Positions 12,401 to 24,499 of a stretch of DNA of 64,000 nucleotides are shown piece by piece; positions within the stretch are counted from its first letter, which is position 1, and the number at the start of each line of letters is the position of its first letter. A program made the translations under genes and the position numbers. The DNA is from Conus ventricosus (Eukaryota > Mollusca > Gastropoda > Neogastropoda > Conidae). The notes under the pieces are model-generated. The model worked only from the letters and a program-made list of their open reading frames with translations, was not told the origin of the DNA and did no database searches. The stretch lies in NCBI GenBank assembly GCA_018398815.1, contig CM031601.1:36098486-36162485 (forward strand). Direction: 5' to 3'.

Positions 12401-13785
12401 ACTTTGGAAATTTGTTGGCAGTCTGAATCGAACCAGGGTGTTTTTGGCATTTGGAGTTTGTCGGAAGACACTGGAATACAGGCTTTAGCACATTTGATCA
12501 CAGTGTTAGTCAGAGACTCTGCTGGGTCCGGACCTGAAGAAAATCAGTGTCCTGGAATTCCTTAGAAATAGTGGCTGCAAATAGATCCCAGTTTGCTTTC
12601 TTATAATTTAGATGTTGAGAGACAGAGACGTGTTCAGTTATGACGGGTTGTAGAAGACAGGAAATGGTCACTTCCGTGCAGATCGTCATGGACAGACCAC
12701 TCATATCCAGGACCACGAGGGTCACAAATCGACAAATCTAAACACGAAAGTGAACCTGTGGAAGAGTGGAGGTAAGTTGCAGATCCGTCGTTCAGACAAC
12801 ACAAATCCAAATCCGAAAAGGGACATCCTCAATTAGCCCCTCTGGATGGTACTGAAAACTCCCCCCAAAGGGGGTTGGGGCCCTTTTAAAGCACCCCCAC
12901 CCAAAAAAAGGTCGAGGAAGTTCCCCTTTCCAGACTGAAAAGTCCTAAAGGACAAACCCGGGACTGAAGGGGGCCCCCCCCCCCCAAAGGCCCGATCGTC
13001 ACAGCCCTTGGGGAGATGACTCTCGCCCTACGCTTGAAGGGGGGGTAGACGAGCGACAGGACTATACGCAGATTTTGTTTTATGAAAAGGGGCAACACCC
13101 CCGACACCCCAACTTGGATGGTTTGCGGGTTTTTGGAAAAAAATTTTAAAACCCAGAAAGAGTAAAGGGTTTTCCCGGCTTTGAATTTGATTTTCCCTAA
13201 AGGGACCCACGACTAAAGGGTTTTTTAAAGATCGACACGAAGCTCCCGTTCCCGAATTTGGGAAATTTTAGCCCCACAATTTTTCCAAAGGGGAAGATTG
13301 TATTTCCCATGGTGCAGAGGGCAAAAAGGAGAGAAAATGGGTCATCTCCTCATCAAATTCCCTTTAAAGGTGTAAATTAAATTGGTTAGTTTCACGGGAG
13401 GGGGGTCTTAAACCCTGCTGGCAGATTTTCCCAAAAAAGGTAAAGAAGTCTGGATTTGGGGACGGGGGAATTTTTTCCTTTCCCTTTCTCCACCATTTCC
13501 ACCGGATTGAACCCCCTTGCCCGCACGGGCACGGGACAGGGGAAAATTTCGAAGGGGATTGCGGGTTTTTTAATCTGCCCAGCAGCAGATTTTGTGGGGA
13601 CTGCGGGGCAGCCCCGGGGTGGCTTTTTTTCCCTCCACCAGGGGAAATCACTTTGGGTTGGGAGGGGGTGGACTGTTTCCACCAGAGTTGACGTTTTCCC
13701 CTTTTAAAATGTCTTTGAAACATAATTCTTTCATCTGGCGGGGGGACTCGGGTGGGAACTTGGGAACTGCCCTTTACGGCCGAGA
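9427..13785 (-). mobile_element. Jockey/I-group retrotransposon, tandem copy 2
   Basis: The order is the same as copy 1: 3' tail at 9427, 3' untranslated region to about 10040, RNase H at about 10060-10473, and the reverse-transcriptase thumb at 10693-10960. The catalytic FVDDFAVYATG lies at about 11270-11314, RT fingers and palm at 11366-11875 (EQCGFRKHRSTVDHLIRL; MEKMVNARLMWKLET), the linker at 12264-12501 and the endonuclease at about 12510-13300. The ORF1 remnant runs to 13785. It ends at the same ORF1 position as copy 1 and joins the next tail through the same junction. Sequence quality collapses from about 12830 onward. Confidence 0.85.
11123..11314 (-). pseudogene. Catalytic FVDD segment of reverse transcriptase, copy 2
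   Basis: This is the clearest view of the polymerase active site of the family: MFVDDFAVYATGSLYPSVQR, then VDKIHQWADEKRFPFSATKT. The two aspartates of the F-V-D-D box are the metal-binding residues of non-LTR reverse transcriptases. The neighbouring frame 11366-11590 supplies FIDRHDLGFRGHLPLFIQNF upstream, and 11600-11875 supplies the fingers (FFPPSWRKALIIPIPKPGKD, NYRPIALTSCVCKLMEKM). The pieces are separated only by single-base frame changes. Confidence 0.8.
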
Positions 13786-16700
13786 AAAAAATAAGATAAT
13801 GTTGCTTTACCCCAGCCGCCCGAAAAAGGGCCACATCGGGGCCTGTCCCCCCCGTTAAAATCAACTCGCCAGTCTTTTTAAAAAAAAAAAATTTTTTTTA
13901 AAAACCCAACTTTCCACATCTCTTTAAAAGGGACATCGTTCGAAACCACCAAAATTGCTTTAAAAAAAACTTTCCCTAAAACTTAAAAAGTTTAAAAAAT
14001 TTGAAAATCCCCCCAAAAACTAAAAGGATCACATCAGGGGGGCACCCCTGAACAGGATTTTCCCATGGTTTCCGCTGAAAATTTTTTTGGGTGTTCACAT
14101 GTCCCAGTCCCAACACCCCCTAAAAAAAAACATGTTTCATTGTGAGGGGGCCTGACAGGGAATACCCACGGGCTTCTTCCCCTCTTTAAAAGGGAGAATG
14201 GGAAAAATTCGAAGGGGCCGGTGTGCGGGCCGGGCACAGGAACCGTTTCCTTTTTTCGACCTCCCCCCAAAATGGGGGGAAACCCCCTTTAAAGGGTTTT
14301 GGAGGGCTCTGAAAGATTTTTGTTACCGTCTGGTTTTCCCAATCCCCTGCCAGAGGTCTCTACATAATCGTTTTTTTGGGGGGGTTTCACATCTGAGCGG
14401 GGGAATATAAACTTTGGGACATTTTCCCTCCTTTGGCGTTTTTTGGCTAAAACAAATCAACCTTTTCTTTCCCCCCCGTTCCCAACAAGGGCGGGGAACC
14501 CAAGCAAGAGTAATTTGTAACCGTCCGCCTTCAACTTTCTAAAAGTTTAAAAAAATAAAAAATTCTGGATGCTGAAGGTTTTCGGCCAGCTTTTTCCCCC
14601 CAAAACTGACAGCGAATCCCACAGAACCAGAAAATCCCTCTTCGAAGAAAGGGGAGATTTTTTTCAAAGCCAAAACCCCAAACGGGTTAATTCCCCAAAA
14701 GACAAAAAGCATCGGAATGAATTTTCCAAAAGTTCTTAGAAGGACCCCCCGGGAAATAGGGTTTCACGGCCCCTCCATTTCAGACTTGGGCCCCTCAGTG
14801 AAAAATTTTTGACAGGATGGGAATTTTGGGAAAAAAGGTTCATAAATGCCTGTACGCCAGAGAGCTGGTTTAAATCTTTGCGAAAAGCTGCAAGTCCCAA
14901 ACCCCCATCTCTGGGTGTAAAAAGGTCCCCAGAGGTTTATCCGGAAAAAATTTGGAAAAAACCCCGGGCAAACTCCTAGGGCTAGACCCGGGATTCCCCA
15001 CGTGAGGCCCCATACCCAAGACCAAACGGCCCGAATACATTTTTTGGGTTATTTTCAAATTACTTTTTTAAAAGGGGGGTCAAAGCACCCGTTAGGCCGG
15101 ATTCGGGGGTTCTGGGAACCGTCGAAAAATAATAATTCAAAGACAGTTTCAGCCCGCGGTTAACAGTGAAGGTTCACCCCCCTTGCGTTTGGGTGTCACA
15201 GGGGGGGTGCGGGGAAAGTTCCAAAACAGGACGAAGCCCTGATAGTGGATAGGGTCCAAAAAGGGTTTGGGGGTAAAACGTCTTGCGGAGCCGCACCCAA
15301 CAACCCCTAGTCCCGTTTGGAACGGACCAAGGCTCTGGGAGGGGCAGCAAAAATTTTTTTACAGCGCCCCATCGGGGGCGCTACGACCCGCCCAATATTC
15401 CCGGGGCTTTTGGCAAGCATTTTGAGGTGGGTTTTAGGGGGGGAAATTAAGTTTTTTGGTCAAAAATGACTCCCCAAAAAATTGGGCCCCTTTAAAAAAC
15501 TGGAAAGGGGGAAAATTTTTCCCACTTGAATTTAGGATTGGAAAAAAAAATGACGGGAAAATTTTGGGGAAATGGGAAAACACGCTTTTTTTTGGAAAAA
15601 AAAGGGGGAAACCGGGGCAAACTGCCCCCCGATGGATTTTTCTACCAAAAATGGAGCCTGCGCTGGGCACCGGGGTACGGCTTCCCGTTTCGTAGACAGC
15701 AAAACATCCCCAAACAATGAGCCAAATCTGAAAACCCCGCGAACTGATTGCCCCCAAAGGGTTTTTGATTTTAAAAACTAAAGAGGGCAGGAGACGTTGC
15801 CCCCTGTGGAAAAACCCCCAAATCCCGCTGTGGACCAAACAGAGAGGTGGGGCCCCCCCGGAACCGAAACCCGTCGTTTTGGCCCCCAAAAAAATTTTTA
15901 ATAAAAAGCGGAAAATACCCGAAAACCCAGTTGTGGGGGATCATGAAATAACCCCGACTTTCCGGGAGTAAGTAGGGGCCCTTTTCCAATCAAAAAATTT
16001 CCCCCCTGTATCTGTTGTTTAAAAAAGCTTCCCCAATGGGAATTCCAGAAGAATCAAATTTGGGCAAAAGTAGCCGTGTTTGCCGGAAACCCCCCCTGTT
16101 CTTTTCGCCAAAAGGCCCTCGGGGTTTCGGTTTTAAAATGAGCCAGCATTGACCATTTTTTTTCCCTCAATTTGGGAGGGCCCAGTGGGTTTAAAGTTTT
16201 GGGACCGGTTTGTTTTTATGGATTTTAAAGATCTTTTCCCGGGTTTGGGGGGTGGGAATAATGAGGCTTTTCCCCCAAAAGGGTGAAAAAAAACCGGGAG
16301 TCCACAATGGGGTTTATACCTTTTGCAGTAAAGTTCCCAACCCTTTTTTGCGGAAGATGTTCAACGGTTTATAAAGAATTTTTTCCATACCCGAGAGGAA
16401 TCGCCGCAAGAAAGTAAAAGGGAGGGTTTAGCTGTTTTAACCCTGAAAGGGAAAATTGGGAGTCTTCCCTGTTGCAGAAAGGGAAAATTGCAGGGTAATT
16501 TTTTTTTTAGGGCTTTGTTTTGACAAAAAAGGGGATTTGTTAGAAGAGGGGAAAAATTTTTTTCCCAAAGGTTGAAGCAAGCAGATTAAACAATGCTTTT
16601 TTTTCTGTTATTAAAGAGTCAGAAAAATTTGGGGTTTACATGGGACAGTTTTTCTTCCCTTTGATTTTCTTAATGATGTTCCCCCCCCTTTTTTCCCTTT

Positions 16701-18050
16701 GGGAAATTTTTTGATGTTCCCCTGGAGCAGAAAATTCTCCCGGGCCGCATTTATGATTTTTAAAGTGTATTCCTTTTGGGACGGATTTTTGAGGGCTCGG
16801 GCTTGGGGGCCCCAAGGTGTTGGGGACCCTGCGGGGCCCGTTTTGAAATTTGGAAATTTGTTGGCCCGTTGAAAAAAAAACCCCCGGTTTTTTTTGGCAT
16901 TTGAAGTTTTCGGAAAAACATGGAATACAAGTTTAGCCCCACTTTATCACAGTGTTTTGTCAGTGTTCTGCGGGGCCGGGGTTGAAGAAACAAATTTTCC
17001 TGGGAAAAATTTCCCGGAAAAAGTGGCTGCAAATAGAAACCCAGTTTGCTTTTTTATAATTTTGATGGTGAGAGACAGGACTGTTCGGGTTTTTACAGGT
17101 TGCAGAAGACAGGGGAAAGGTCACTTCCCCTTGGGCCGTTTGCCCTGGGCAGACCACTCATGTCCAGGAAAACCCGCGAGGGTCCCAAACCGACCCCCAA
17201 AATTAAAACGAAAGTCCTGTGGGAAAAGGGGGGGGTAAGGGTTTCAGAAACCGTCGTTTAGGGCAACACAAATCCAAATCCCAAAAAGGGAAACCCCATT
17301 AGCAACCCTGGATGAGTATGACACTTTCCCCCAAAAAGGATTGTACCGTTTAAAGTCCTCCAACAGCAAAAAAGGTCAGGGGAAATTTTTAAACAGACTG
17401 ACAAGGTTCCCGACACAAACCGGGGGCAGAAGGTGGGAGATAAAGGGAACAGTTTTCACAGTCTTTTGGGGAGTGAAATCTCGCCCGCCCATAGCCTGAA
17501 GGGAGGTAGGGGCAGAGGGGACCCGGACTAAAAAAAACAAAATTTTCGGGAAAAGGGGAACACCCCCCGACCTCCCCAAAAGTGGATGGTTGTAAGGGTT
17601 TTAAAGAATATTAAACCAGAAAAAATGAAGGCTTTTGGGGGTTTGAATTTTTGGGTTTCCCGAAGAAACCACACGGAAAGGGTTTTTTGTTGGAAAAAGA
17701 AACGGAGCTCCCCCAAAAATTTGGAAATTAAAACCACGGTTTTTTTCCAATGGAATTGTACTATCCCTTGCGAGGCGAAAAGGAGAGAGATCAAAGGGCA
17801 TCTCCCATCAAATCTGCATCTAAAGGGGGTAAATTTTTTGGGGGGGGGCCCCAAATGTTTGGGCTTCAGACCTCTGGAAGACCCCTTTCCAACAGGGGAA
17901 GAAACTTTGGGTTTTGGGGGGACGGGGGGGTTTTTTCCCACTCCCCCCTCTCCCCCCCTGGGTTTTAACTCCCTTTTGGGGGGCCCCACGGGCACTGGAC
18001 CAAGGGGGATTCGAGGGGGGGTTGCGGTTTTTTTGGGGCGGGGAGCCCAA
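13786..18050 (-). mobile_element. Jockey/I-group retrotransposon, tandem copy 3 (low-quality sequence)
   Basis: The tail at 13786 (aaaaaataagataatgttgc) abuts copy 2 as in the previous junction. The order of recognisable blocks follows copies 1 and 2: RNase H near 14500-14830, the thumb near 15240-15400, the reverse transcriptase near 15430-16330, the linker near 16760-17032 and the endonuclease near 17100-17750. ORF1 C-terminal sequence runs to about 18045. Nearly every line contains stretched homopolymers (for example gggttttccc-type runs), so no long frame survives. At about 18050 it breaks into other ORF1 sequence instead of another tail. Confidence 0.7.
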
Positions 18051-20700
18051 AATTTTATGACCGGGGGCAGCACAAGGGGTTTCCGAAGGTCCGAAAGGGT
18101 GTTTGGGGGCCCCTCTCTCTGAAACCCTTTTTTTACCGTCCTGCTCAACTCCCCGGGGCCCCCGAGTTACACGGGAGGGGTTTACCCTTTGGCCAGTAGG
18201 GGGGCTGTCTGTCTTTGACCCAGCCCCAAGAAGGGGGGCTGATTAAACCCGGGCCCAAAAATGTACTTCTGTCTAGGAGAGGGCCGGGCCCAAAATTTAA
18301 AGTGGGTTAGAGCGCTGGGCCCCCTCCCCTCAACCGGAATTTTCAAATTCCCCCCCCCACAGGTCGCCCGCCGGCAAACCCGGGGGTCTTAAGGGGACCA
18401 CCGAGAGAAAAAGGGGGAAAAAAAGCTTGGGGGGGAGACGAAGATAAAAAAGGCCAAAAAAAGAGGCAGAAAAGAAAAAAAAGAGAAAGGCGGGTTACTC
18501 TTTTCAGGTCCCCCCCCCTTAAAACCTATCTGACAAAGGGGAAACCCCACCAGGGGGATCAAATCCTTACCACGTTAACTTAGGCCAAGGGGCAACCTCC
18601 CCTTCAAAGGCCTAAAAAGCAGTTGGGGAAAAAAACCCGCCTGTCTTTAAAATATTGTTTTCCCCCCCCCAGCAAACCCCAAGGGGTTTACTGGACTGCG
18701 CAAGCCCCCCGACCACGCAAGGGCGCAACCCCCCGGGGGGACACAAAATTGGAAGTCGACGCTGTACGCTGGCGTAAGAAGCTCCCAAAGCGTTTCAGCC
18801 CCCCGACCACGACAAGGGGGCCCCAACCCCCGGGGGGCTTTAAAGGCCGAAACCCTAAAAGAAAACTTTTGGGGTCGACTGCCAAAACCTGTTTCCGGGC
18901 CCCAAAAAAAGGGGGTCTTTTTTTTGTTTTTTAAAATCTTTTATTGTTGATTCCTTTAATCCAAAGGGGGAAGTTTCTTGAAAAGGGGGGATTTGGGCGC
19001 CCCCGCAGTTAAACAAAAATGTGGGGGAAGTTTCATTGCCCCTCATGGGTTTTCCTTGCCCGCAAACACCCCACACCCCTGCCCAGAACAGCGGTCCCCC
19101 GAATGGCCAAACCCTCTGGGTCTGAAACACCCAACGGGGGCGGAACATATAACCGAAAAATGGACATTTGGTAGCCGACTTTTATGACCGGGGGCCCCCA
19201 GGGGTTCAGAATGTCAGAAAGAGGTGGGTTTGGGGGGCCCCCCTCTCTCTGCACCCTTCTTTTTCCGTCCCCTGCGCACCTCTGTCCCACCCTGGGGGCC
19301 CCGCTCCGTTTTGATCCGCCTCTGAGACCCCGGGTTTAAAACTCGGCAAACGAACATCCTTCGATGAAATTTAAAGGGTTTTTGGGGGCCACCCTATCCC
19401 CTGTCCCCCAGTTTTTTTTCCCTCAGCAGCTTTTTCGGGGTTGTTTTTTTTGTTTACATTGAATCAGAAAAGAGCCTTTCTCACCTTTTGATGGACCGGG
19501 CACCTCTAATCCCTTGAAAACCCCCTTTGGGTAGCAAAAGGACTCAGAGCTGAAAGGGGGCCTTTTTTTTCTCCGTCCCCTTCCCTCACGGGGCCCCGGA
19601 AACCCCGCCCTTTTTTTAAAATTCTGTATCGGAAAACAATTCATAATAAAGTTTCCCCCCAAAAAGGGGTTGCCTTCCTTTCTTCTTTGGGGGGAATTTT
19701 GGAAACCCCCCCCCCCCCCCCTTTTTTTTGTTTCCCTCTCTTTTCCCCCCCCCACCCCCCCTGGAGTCCCAAAAAAGGGGCCCCGGGCCCCAAAAAAACC
19801 CAAAGTTTACCCCCTTTCCCGGCTTGGGAGAAATAAACGAAAAAAAAAAAACCACCAAAACCCCCCCCCCTATCATGCTCAACTCCCGGGGGCCGAGAGT
19901 GAGCACTGCCGGGGTTTTTTTCTTTGGGCCCGCCGGGGAACTTTTTGTCTGACCCGGCCCCCAAATAGGGGAAAACCGAATTTAGTACACCCGGGGCCCA
20001 AAATGAAAATCCCTGCTTGGAGAGGGCCGAGCCCAAAGTGATGTGTTGAGGCGCTGGCCCCCTCAATCCCAGGGGTCTCATTCCCCCCCACCCCAGGTCC
20101 ACCGCATGGCAAACCGGCGGATCTTAAGGAAAAACCCCAGAGAGAAAAAAAGGGGGGTGGGGAAAGAAGACTTGAAGGGGGGAAAGAAGAAAAGAAAAGG
20201 GCCCCCAAAAAAGGGAAGGGAGAAAACAAAAAAGGAGAAAGGGGGGTTACTCTTTCAGGGTCCTCACCCCTTTGCCTTTTTGACATGGGAAAACCCCACC
20301 AGGGGGAACAACTCCTTACCACGTTACGCTTAAAGGGCCCCCGCTTTTTAGCTTCTCGACCTGAAGCAGTTTGAAAAAAAAAGCCCTTCCCCCCTATTGG
20401 GCCCCCGCCCGCAAAGCCTGGTCAAATGGAGACCAAACCCTCCCCACGCCCAAAGGGCCGGGAAAACCCCCCGGGGGGGCCCATAAGTTTGGGGTCGACG
20501 CTGTCCCCTGGCGTAAAAACCCCCAACTGCTAAAAAAAAAACCCCCCCCCCCCCCCCCCCCCCCCCCGGAAATCCCTCAACGAACCAGAAAGGGTCAGAG
20601 CCCCGGCTTACTATTCACCCTGTCGTTTATTTTTAAAGTTGAAAAGGGGAAAGGGGGGATGCTCCCTTGAGGTCCAAACCCCAAATCCCGCCCATGGGTG
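18051..20700 (-). mobile_element. Scrambled 5' parts of Jockey/I-group elements (low-quality sequence)
   Basis: This is a mosaic. The segment 18045-18130 matches 19180-19275. The segment 18140-18850 matches about 19870-20560, and both match the window start in inverse orientation. The stretch 18850-19290 encodes ORF1 zinc knuckles on the minus strand. The rest may be ORF1 N-terminal and 5' untranslated sequence. Homopolymer distortion prevents a reliable reading, and some duplications may be assembly artefacts. A C run of about 30 bases sits at 20540-20567. Confidence 0.5.
18850..19290 (-). pseudogene. ORF1 (gag-like) zinc-knuckle region of a Jockey/I-group element
   Basis: Across three shifting minus-strand frames one can read the usual ORF1 order: VIKVGYQMSIFRLYVP, a CCHC-like block with FGHSGDRC, a second block with HEG, a CVNC-like block with PPF, then PLWIKESTIKDFKKQKK and FFGARKQVL. 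ORF1 proteins of the Jockey group carry such CCHC knuckles and bind element RNA. The same C-terminal block reads CPVWIHESTIQRVKTEKK near 23150-23210 in the next element. Every knuckle is interrupted by indels, so this is a remnant or badly sequenced copy. Confidence 0.5.
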
Positions 20701-23250
20701 TCATAGAGTTTTGGTGCCAAAATGCACCCGGAACGTCGTCAGCCAAAAAAGTTTTGAAAAACAAGGCAGGGGCCCCTGAAAACCCAAGGGGGCTGTGAGG
20801 TCCCCAAAAGGGTTCCTGTTTCCCCGGGGGTGGGCATACCCCTTTTTTTTAGGGCAAAAAGAAGCGACCACATCTGTTTTTGACAAAGGCGTTGGGTGGG
20901 GGTTTTTCCCGACGGGTTAAAATCAACTTTTAATGGTATTTTCCCGGGAACCCCCCACTGTTCGGGTGGCCCAAAAAACCCTCGGTTTCCCGCTTTCCCC
21001 ACGCGGGGGTTGACCAAACTTTTCCCCAACAGCTTTTCCGAGGCAGCCAGTCAGGCTATTGGGCCCATAATTTTTAAGGGTTTGGAAAAGGGCCTTTTTC
21101 CCCGGGTTAGGGTTGGAATGATTGGGCTTTTGCCAGGAGGGCCCGGAAAAACACCCTGTGGGGCCAATTTTTTGTTACTTTAAGAAAAAGGGGGGGGAGA
21201 CCCGCTTTTTGGAAAAAAAGGTTTTTAAAAACCCGAAAAATGAATATACCGACCAGGGGGAGAAACAGTGCAGGGTTTTCCAAAAATAATTTTTTTGTTC
21301 GTTTTGAGAAAAGGAAAAATTGAGGCTTCAGGTTGTCTGATGTGAAACTGTTTCAAAATTTTCTCCCGACTTTTTGTTTCTTAAAAAGGGTGCAGGGTTT
21401 AGTTTAAAGTTTCGTTGGATGGGGGAGGCCCAAAAGATTTGCAACACTTGTTTGGGCAGTGATCGGGGATCGGCAAGATTCCGGGTGAGAACTGAGGGGG
21501 TTTGGGGTTTTTCCCCCTTTTTTTTTTTGATGATTTCCAAATTTTTTCTTTGAAGTTTTAAGGGGGGGGCAGCCCGGCGAATTTCCCCCAAGCCCGAGTT
21601 TACTGCTTTGAAGTGTGTCTCGATTTGGGCGGGGGTTTTTTGATGGGCTCCGAGCGTTTTGGGGCCTGAAGGGTTTTTTTTTCCAACCTTTAGCCCTTTG
21701 GTACTTTTTAGATTGGGTTTGGGAGTCCCGGTAAAAAAAGGGTTTTTTTTGGGGAGTTGGAGTTTTTCGGAAAACATTGGGGAAAACCCGGTTTTTGCAC
21801 AGTTTTCCCCGTACTGGTTTAAGATTCCGGGTGGGGCTGGAAACTGAAGGGTTTAATTTTTTTGGAATTCTTTTTAATATTGGTTTCAAAAAGATTCCAA
21901 ATTTGCCTTTTTTTTTTAAAATTTGTGGAAAAGAGGGGTTTTTAGTTAATCGGGTTTTAAAAAGAACAGGGGAAAAGGTCCCCCCGGGGTTTGAAGGACA
22001 AACCCCCCATAGTCCCGGGCCCCGCGAGGGGCAACCCTTTACCAAAACTAAACAAAGAAAGTGACCTGTGGAAAAGGGGGAGGATGTTTGGGGATCCTCG
22101 TTCGTCAACACAAATCAAAGTCAAAAAGGGGGCACCTCAAAAAGCCGACCTCTGGGTGGGCAACCCCAAAACACCCCCAAAAGGAAAAGTGTCCTTAAAG
22201 TCACCCCGCAAAAAATCAAGGAAGTTCTCCGATCAGACTGACAAGGTCTTTACGCCCAAAACCCGGGGAAAAAGGTTGCAAATTTTTTGGGGAGCAAAAC
22301 TGTAATATTTTGGGAGGTTTACTCCGCAGCTACAGCCTAAAGGGGGGGAGTCCCAAACGACAGGGGCTAACCCGCAAAATTTTTTGCAAAAAAAGGCAAA
22401 AACCGCCCGACTCCCAAAAAGGGGTAGTTTTTTGCAGGGGTTTGGGGAAAAAATATTTTTAAAAAGAAAGGTGAAGGTCTTTGGCTTTGAATTTTGTTTT
22501 TCCCGAAGAGCCACGACACAATTTTTTAGTTCGAACAGAAGCTGTAAAATCCCAAAAAATTTGAAATTTTGGCCACAAATTCCAATGGATTTTTTTTTAC
22601 TGTCCATGGTGCCGAGGAAGAATAGGAGAAAATCCCTTCATCTCCTCAATTCCCCTTTTGCATTCAAAGGAGCGAAATTTGTACTTAGTTTGGGTGGACT
22701 ATGTTGGGGCTTCAAGGGCCTGCTGGCAGACTTGCCCACCGGTGAAGAAGGCCTAATTTTGGAAAATGGGGGTGGTTTCTTTTTGATTCCCCCACCATCT
22801 CGACACTGGAGAACTCCTTGCCCGCATGGGGGAAGGGAAACCAGGAGTTGGGTGGGAAAGGGCTGGCTTTTTTAAACTGCCCCCAGCGATTTGGGGTAGA
22901 CTGCTGGACAGTTTTGGGGGCGGCCAAAATTTTTCCTCCACCAGGGGACTCCCTTTTTTTGGGGTTTGGGGGGGGTGGACTGGCTTCCACCCGAGTTTAC
23001 CATTCTACCATGCAATGTTTTAGAGAAAATAAATTCATCAGTCTGGCTGCAGACTGAACGGGTGGAAACTTTCTTTATAGCCGAAGCACAGGAAGATACT
23101 GTTGACGTCTGACTGCCAACAACCTGTTTGCGGGCCTCAAAAAACGAGATTTTTCTTTTCAGTTTTCACTCTTTGGATGGTGGACTCATGAATCCAAACA
23201 GGGCAGTTCGTGAAGAGGACGGGTGGTCGCCACTGCGGTCGTCCACGAAG
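20701..23250 (-). mobile_element. Second Jockey/I-group subfamily: ORF1 end, endonuclease, part of reverse transcriptase
   Basis: The minus strand, from 23250 downward, carries an ORF1 end (CPVWIHESTIQRVKTEKK, then FEARKQVVGSQTSTVSS and STRSVCSQTDEFIF). Below it are endonuclease remnants (22233-22607), the linker (21328-21777, with PKPNLKSTKG and RPNRDTLQSS) and reverse-transcriptase fingers (20739-21029). It resembles the tandem family but differs in sequence, so it is a related subfamily. It is cut inside the reverse transcriptase at about 20700 and meets the DIRS-like element at about 23250. Quality is poor up to about 23000. Confidence 0.65.
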
Positions 23251-23550
23251 GAGGGACCCCCTAACAGGACCAAGGGATGGACAGGGCGTCCACAGCCCAA
23301 GCAGCTGGCTCCGGAACTGGAGAGACATACAGCTGGAGACAGTGGTTGAACTGGGTAGTGAACAGGTCTACCTGTGGTTTGAACCACACAGACCAGATTG
23401 GTTCCAGGACCGAATGGACAAGTCCATTCTGAGGGAAGAATCATATGCGACCTGCTGAGGGAGTCCACGAGAATGTTGATCTTCCCAGGAACGTGCTTGG
23501 CCGAGATCTGGATGGATTGTGCCTCACACCAAAGGAGAAGCTGTTCCGCC

Positions 23551-24332
23551 CTCAGGGACAAGGAGTGAGAATACGCCCCCCACCCTTGCTTGTTGATTTA
23601 ACACGCCACCGTCCGTGCTGAGGAGAACATGTTTCCCCTTCAGAAAGGGAAGAAAGTCCCTGAGGGCTTGGAACACTGCTTCCAGCTCCAGCCAATTGAT
23701 GTGTCAGGACCCCATCTCCGGAGGCCATTGCCCGGCCGCCGTCAGAGAGCTCACGTGGGCACCCCACCCAGACTGGGACGCGTCCGTGAACAAGTTGTCC
23801 TGCGGAGGGTGGGGGTGTGTGATGGGGACTCCTGAGCCAGCCAGGACTGGGAGTGCCATTGGGTCACTGATGACTGGAACCACTGACCCAGAGGGACCGG
23901 AAAGTCCCAAGACTGCGACGTCTGAGACCAACGCCTCCGAAAGCAGCATTGAAACTGGCGTTTGTGCCATCATCCAAGGGGCACTAAGGGGGCCAAGGAC
24001 TCCATCAGCCCAGAAGGGAGGCCAGCTTCCTGGCCGGAGCCTGATCCAGAGAGGGGAGATGGGCCAAGAGATGCTGGAGGCGAACAAGACGCTAGGGGGT
24101 TGGAGAAACCAACCACCTGGTGGTGTTGAAGGACATGCCCGGACACTGGAATTGTTGCGACGGGATGAGATTGGACTTCTCCTCGTTGCGAACAAACCCC
24201 AGATCCTGACAGAGGTCTAGAACCCAGAGTGCCGGATGAGGCAAGGAGAAGCCAATCATCGAGATAGGCCTTCAGACGTATTCCTCTCTCCCGAACGTGC
24301 ATGCAGAGTTCTCGTGCCACCTTCGTGAACAC
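23551..24332 (-). pseudogene. DIRS-like reverse transcriptase and RNase H remnant
   Basis: The frame 23970-24332 begins FTKVARELCMHVRERGIRLK followed by the catalytic AYLDDWLLLASSG. The frame 23704-24195 carries the RNase H entry LFTDASQSGWGAHVSS, and 23166-23561 carries SAKHVPGKINILVDSLSRSH. The Y-L-D-D box and the order RT then RNase H fit DIRS-group elements. The segment is broken by frame changes near 24150 and 23700. It should be followed by a tyrosine recombinase, which is absent here. Confidence 0.65.
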
Positions 24333-24499
24333 CCAAGGGGCTGGGGCTAGACCAAAGGGAAGAGCCCTGAAACTGAAGGCTCTTGATGGTCACCTGAACA
24401 TGGTTCCCAAAGAGAGAGCCAGTCTTGACCGGCAAGGCTCTGAGGGAGGCACGAGCAGAGGCAGTGCGGGCAACCGAAGATGCCAATAGGACAGCATCT

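Noticed and set aside
19670..20041. Pro-rich plus-strand frames at 19.7-20.0 kb and 20.4-20.7 kb
   Set aside because: They are produced by stretched C and G runs in the low-quality zone.
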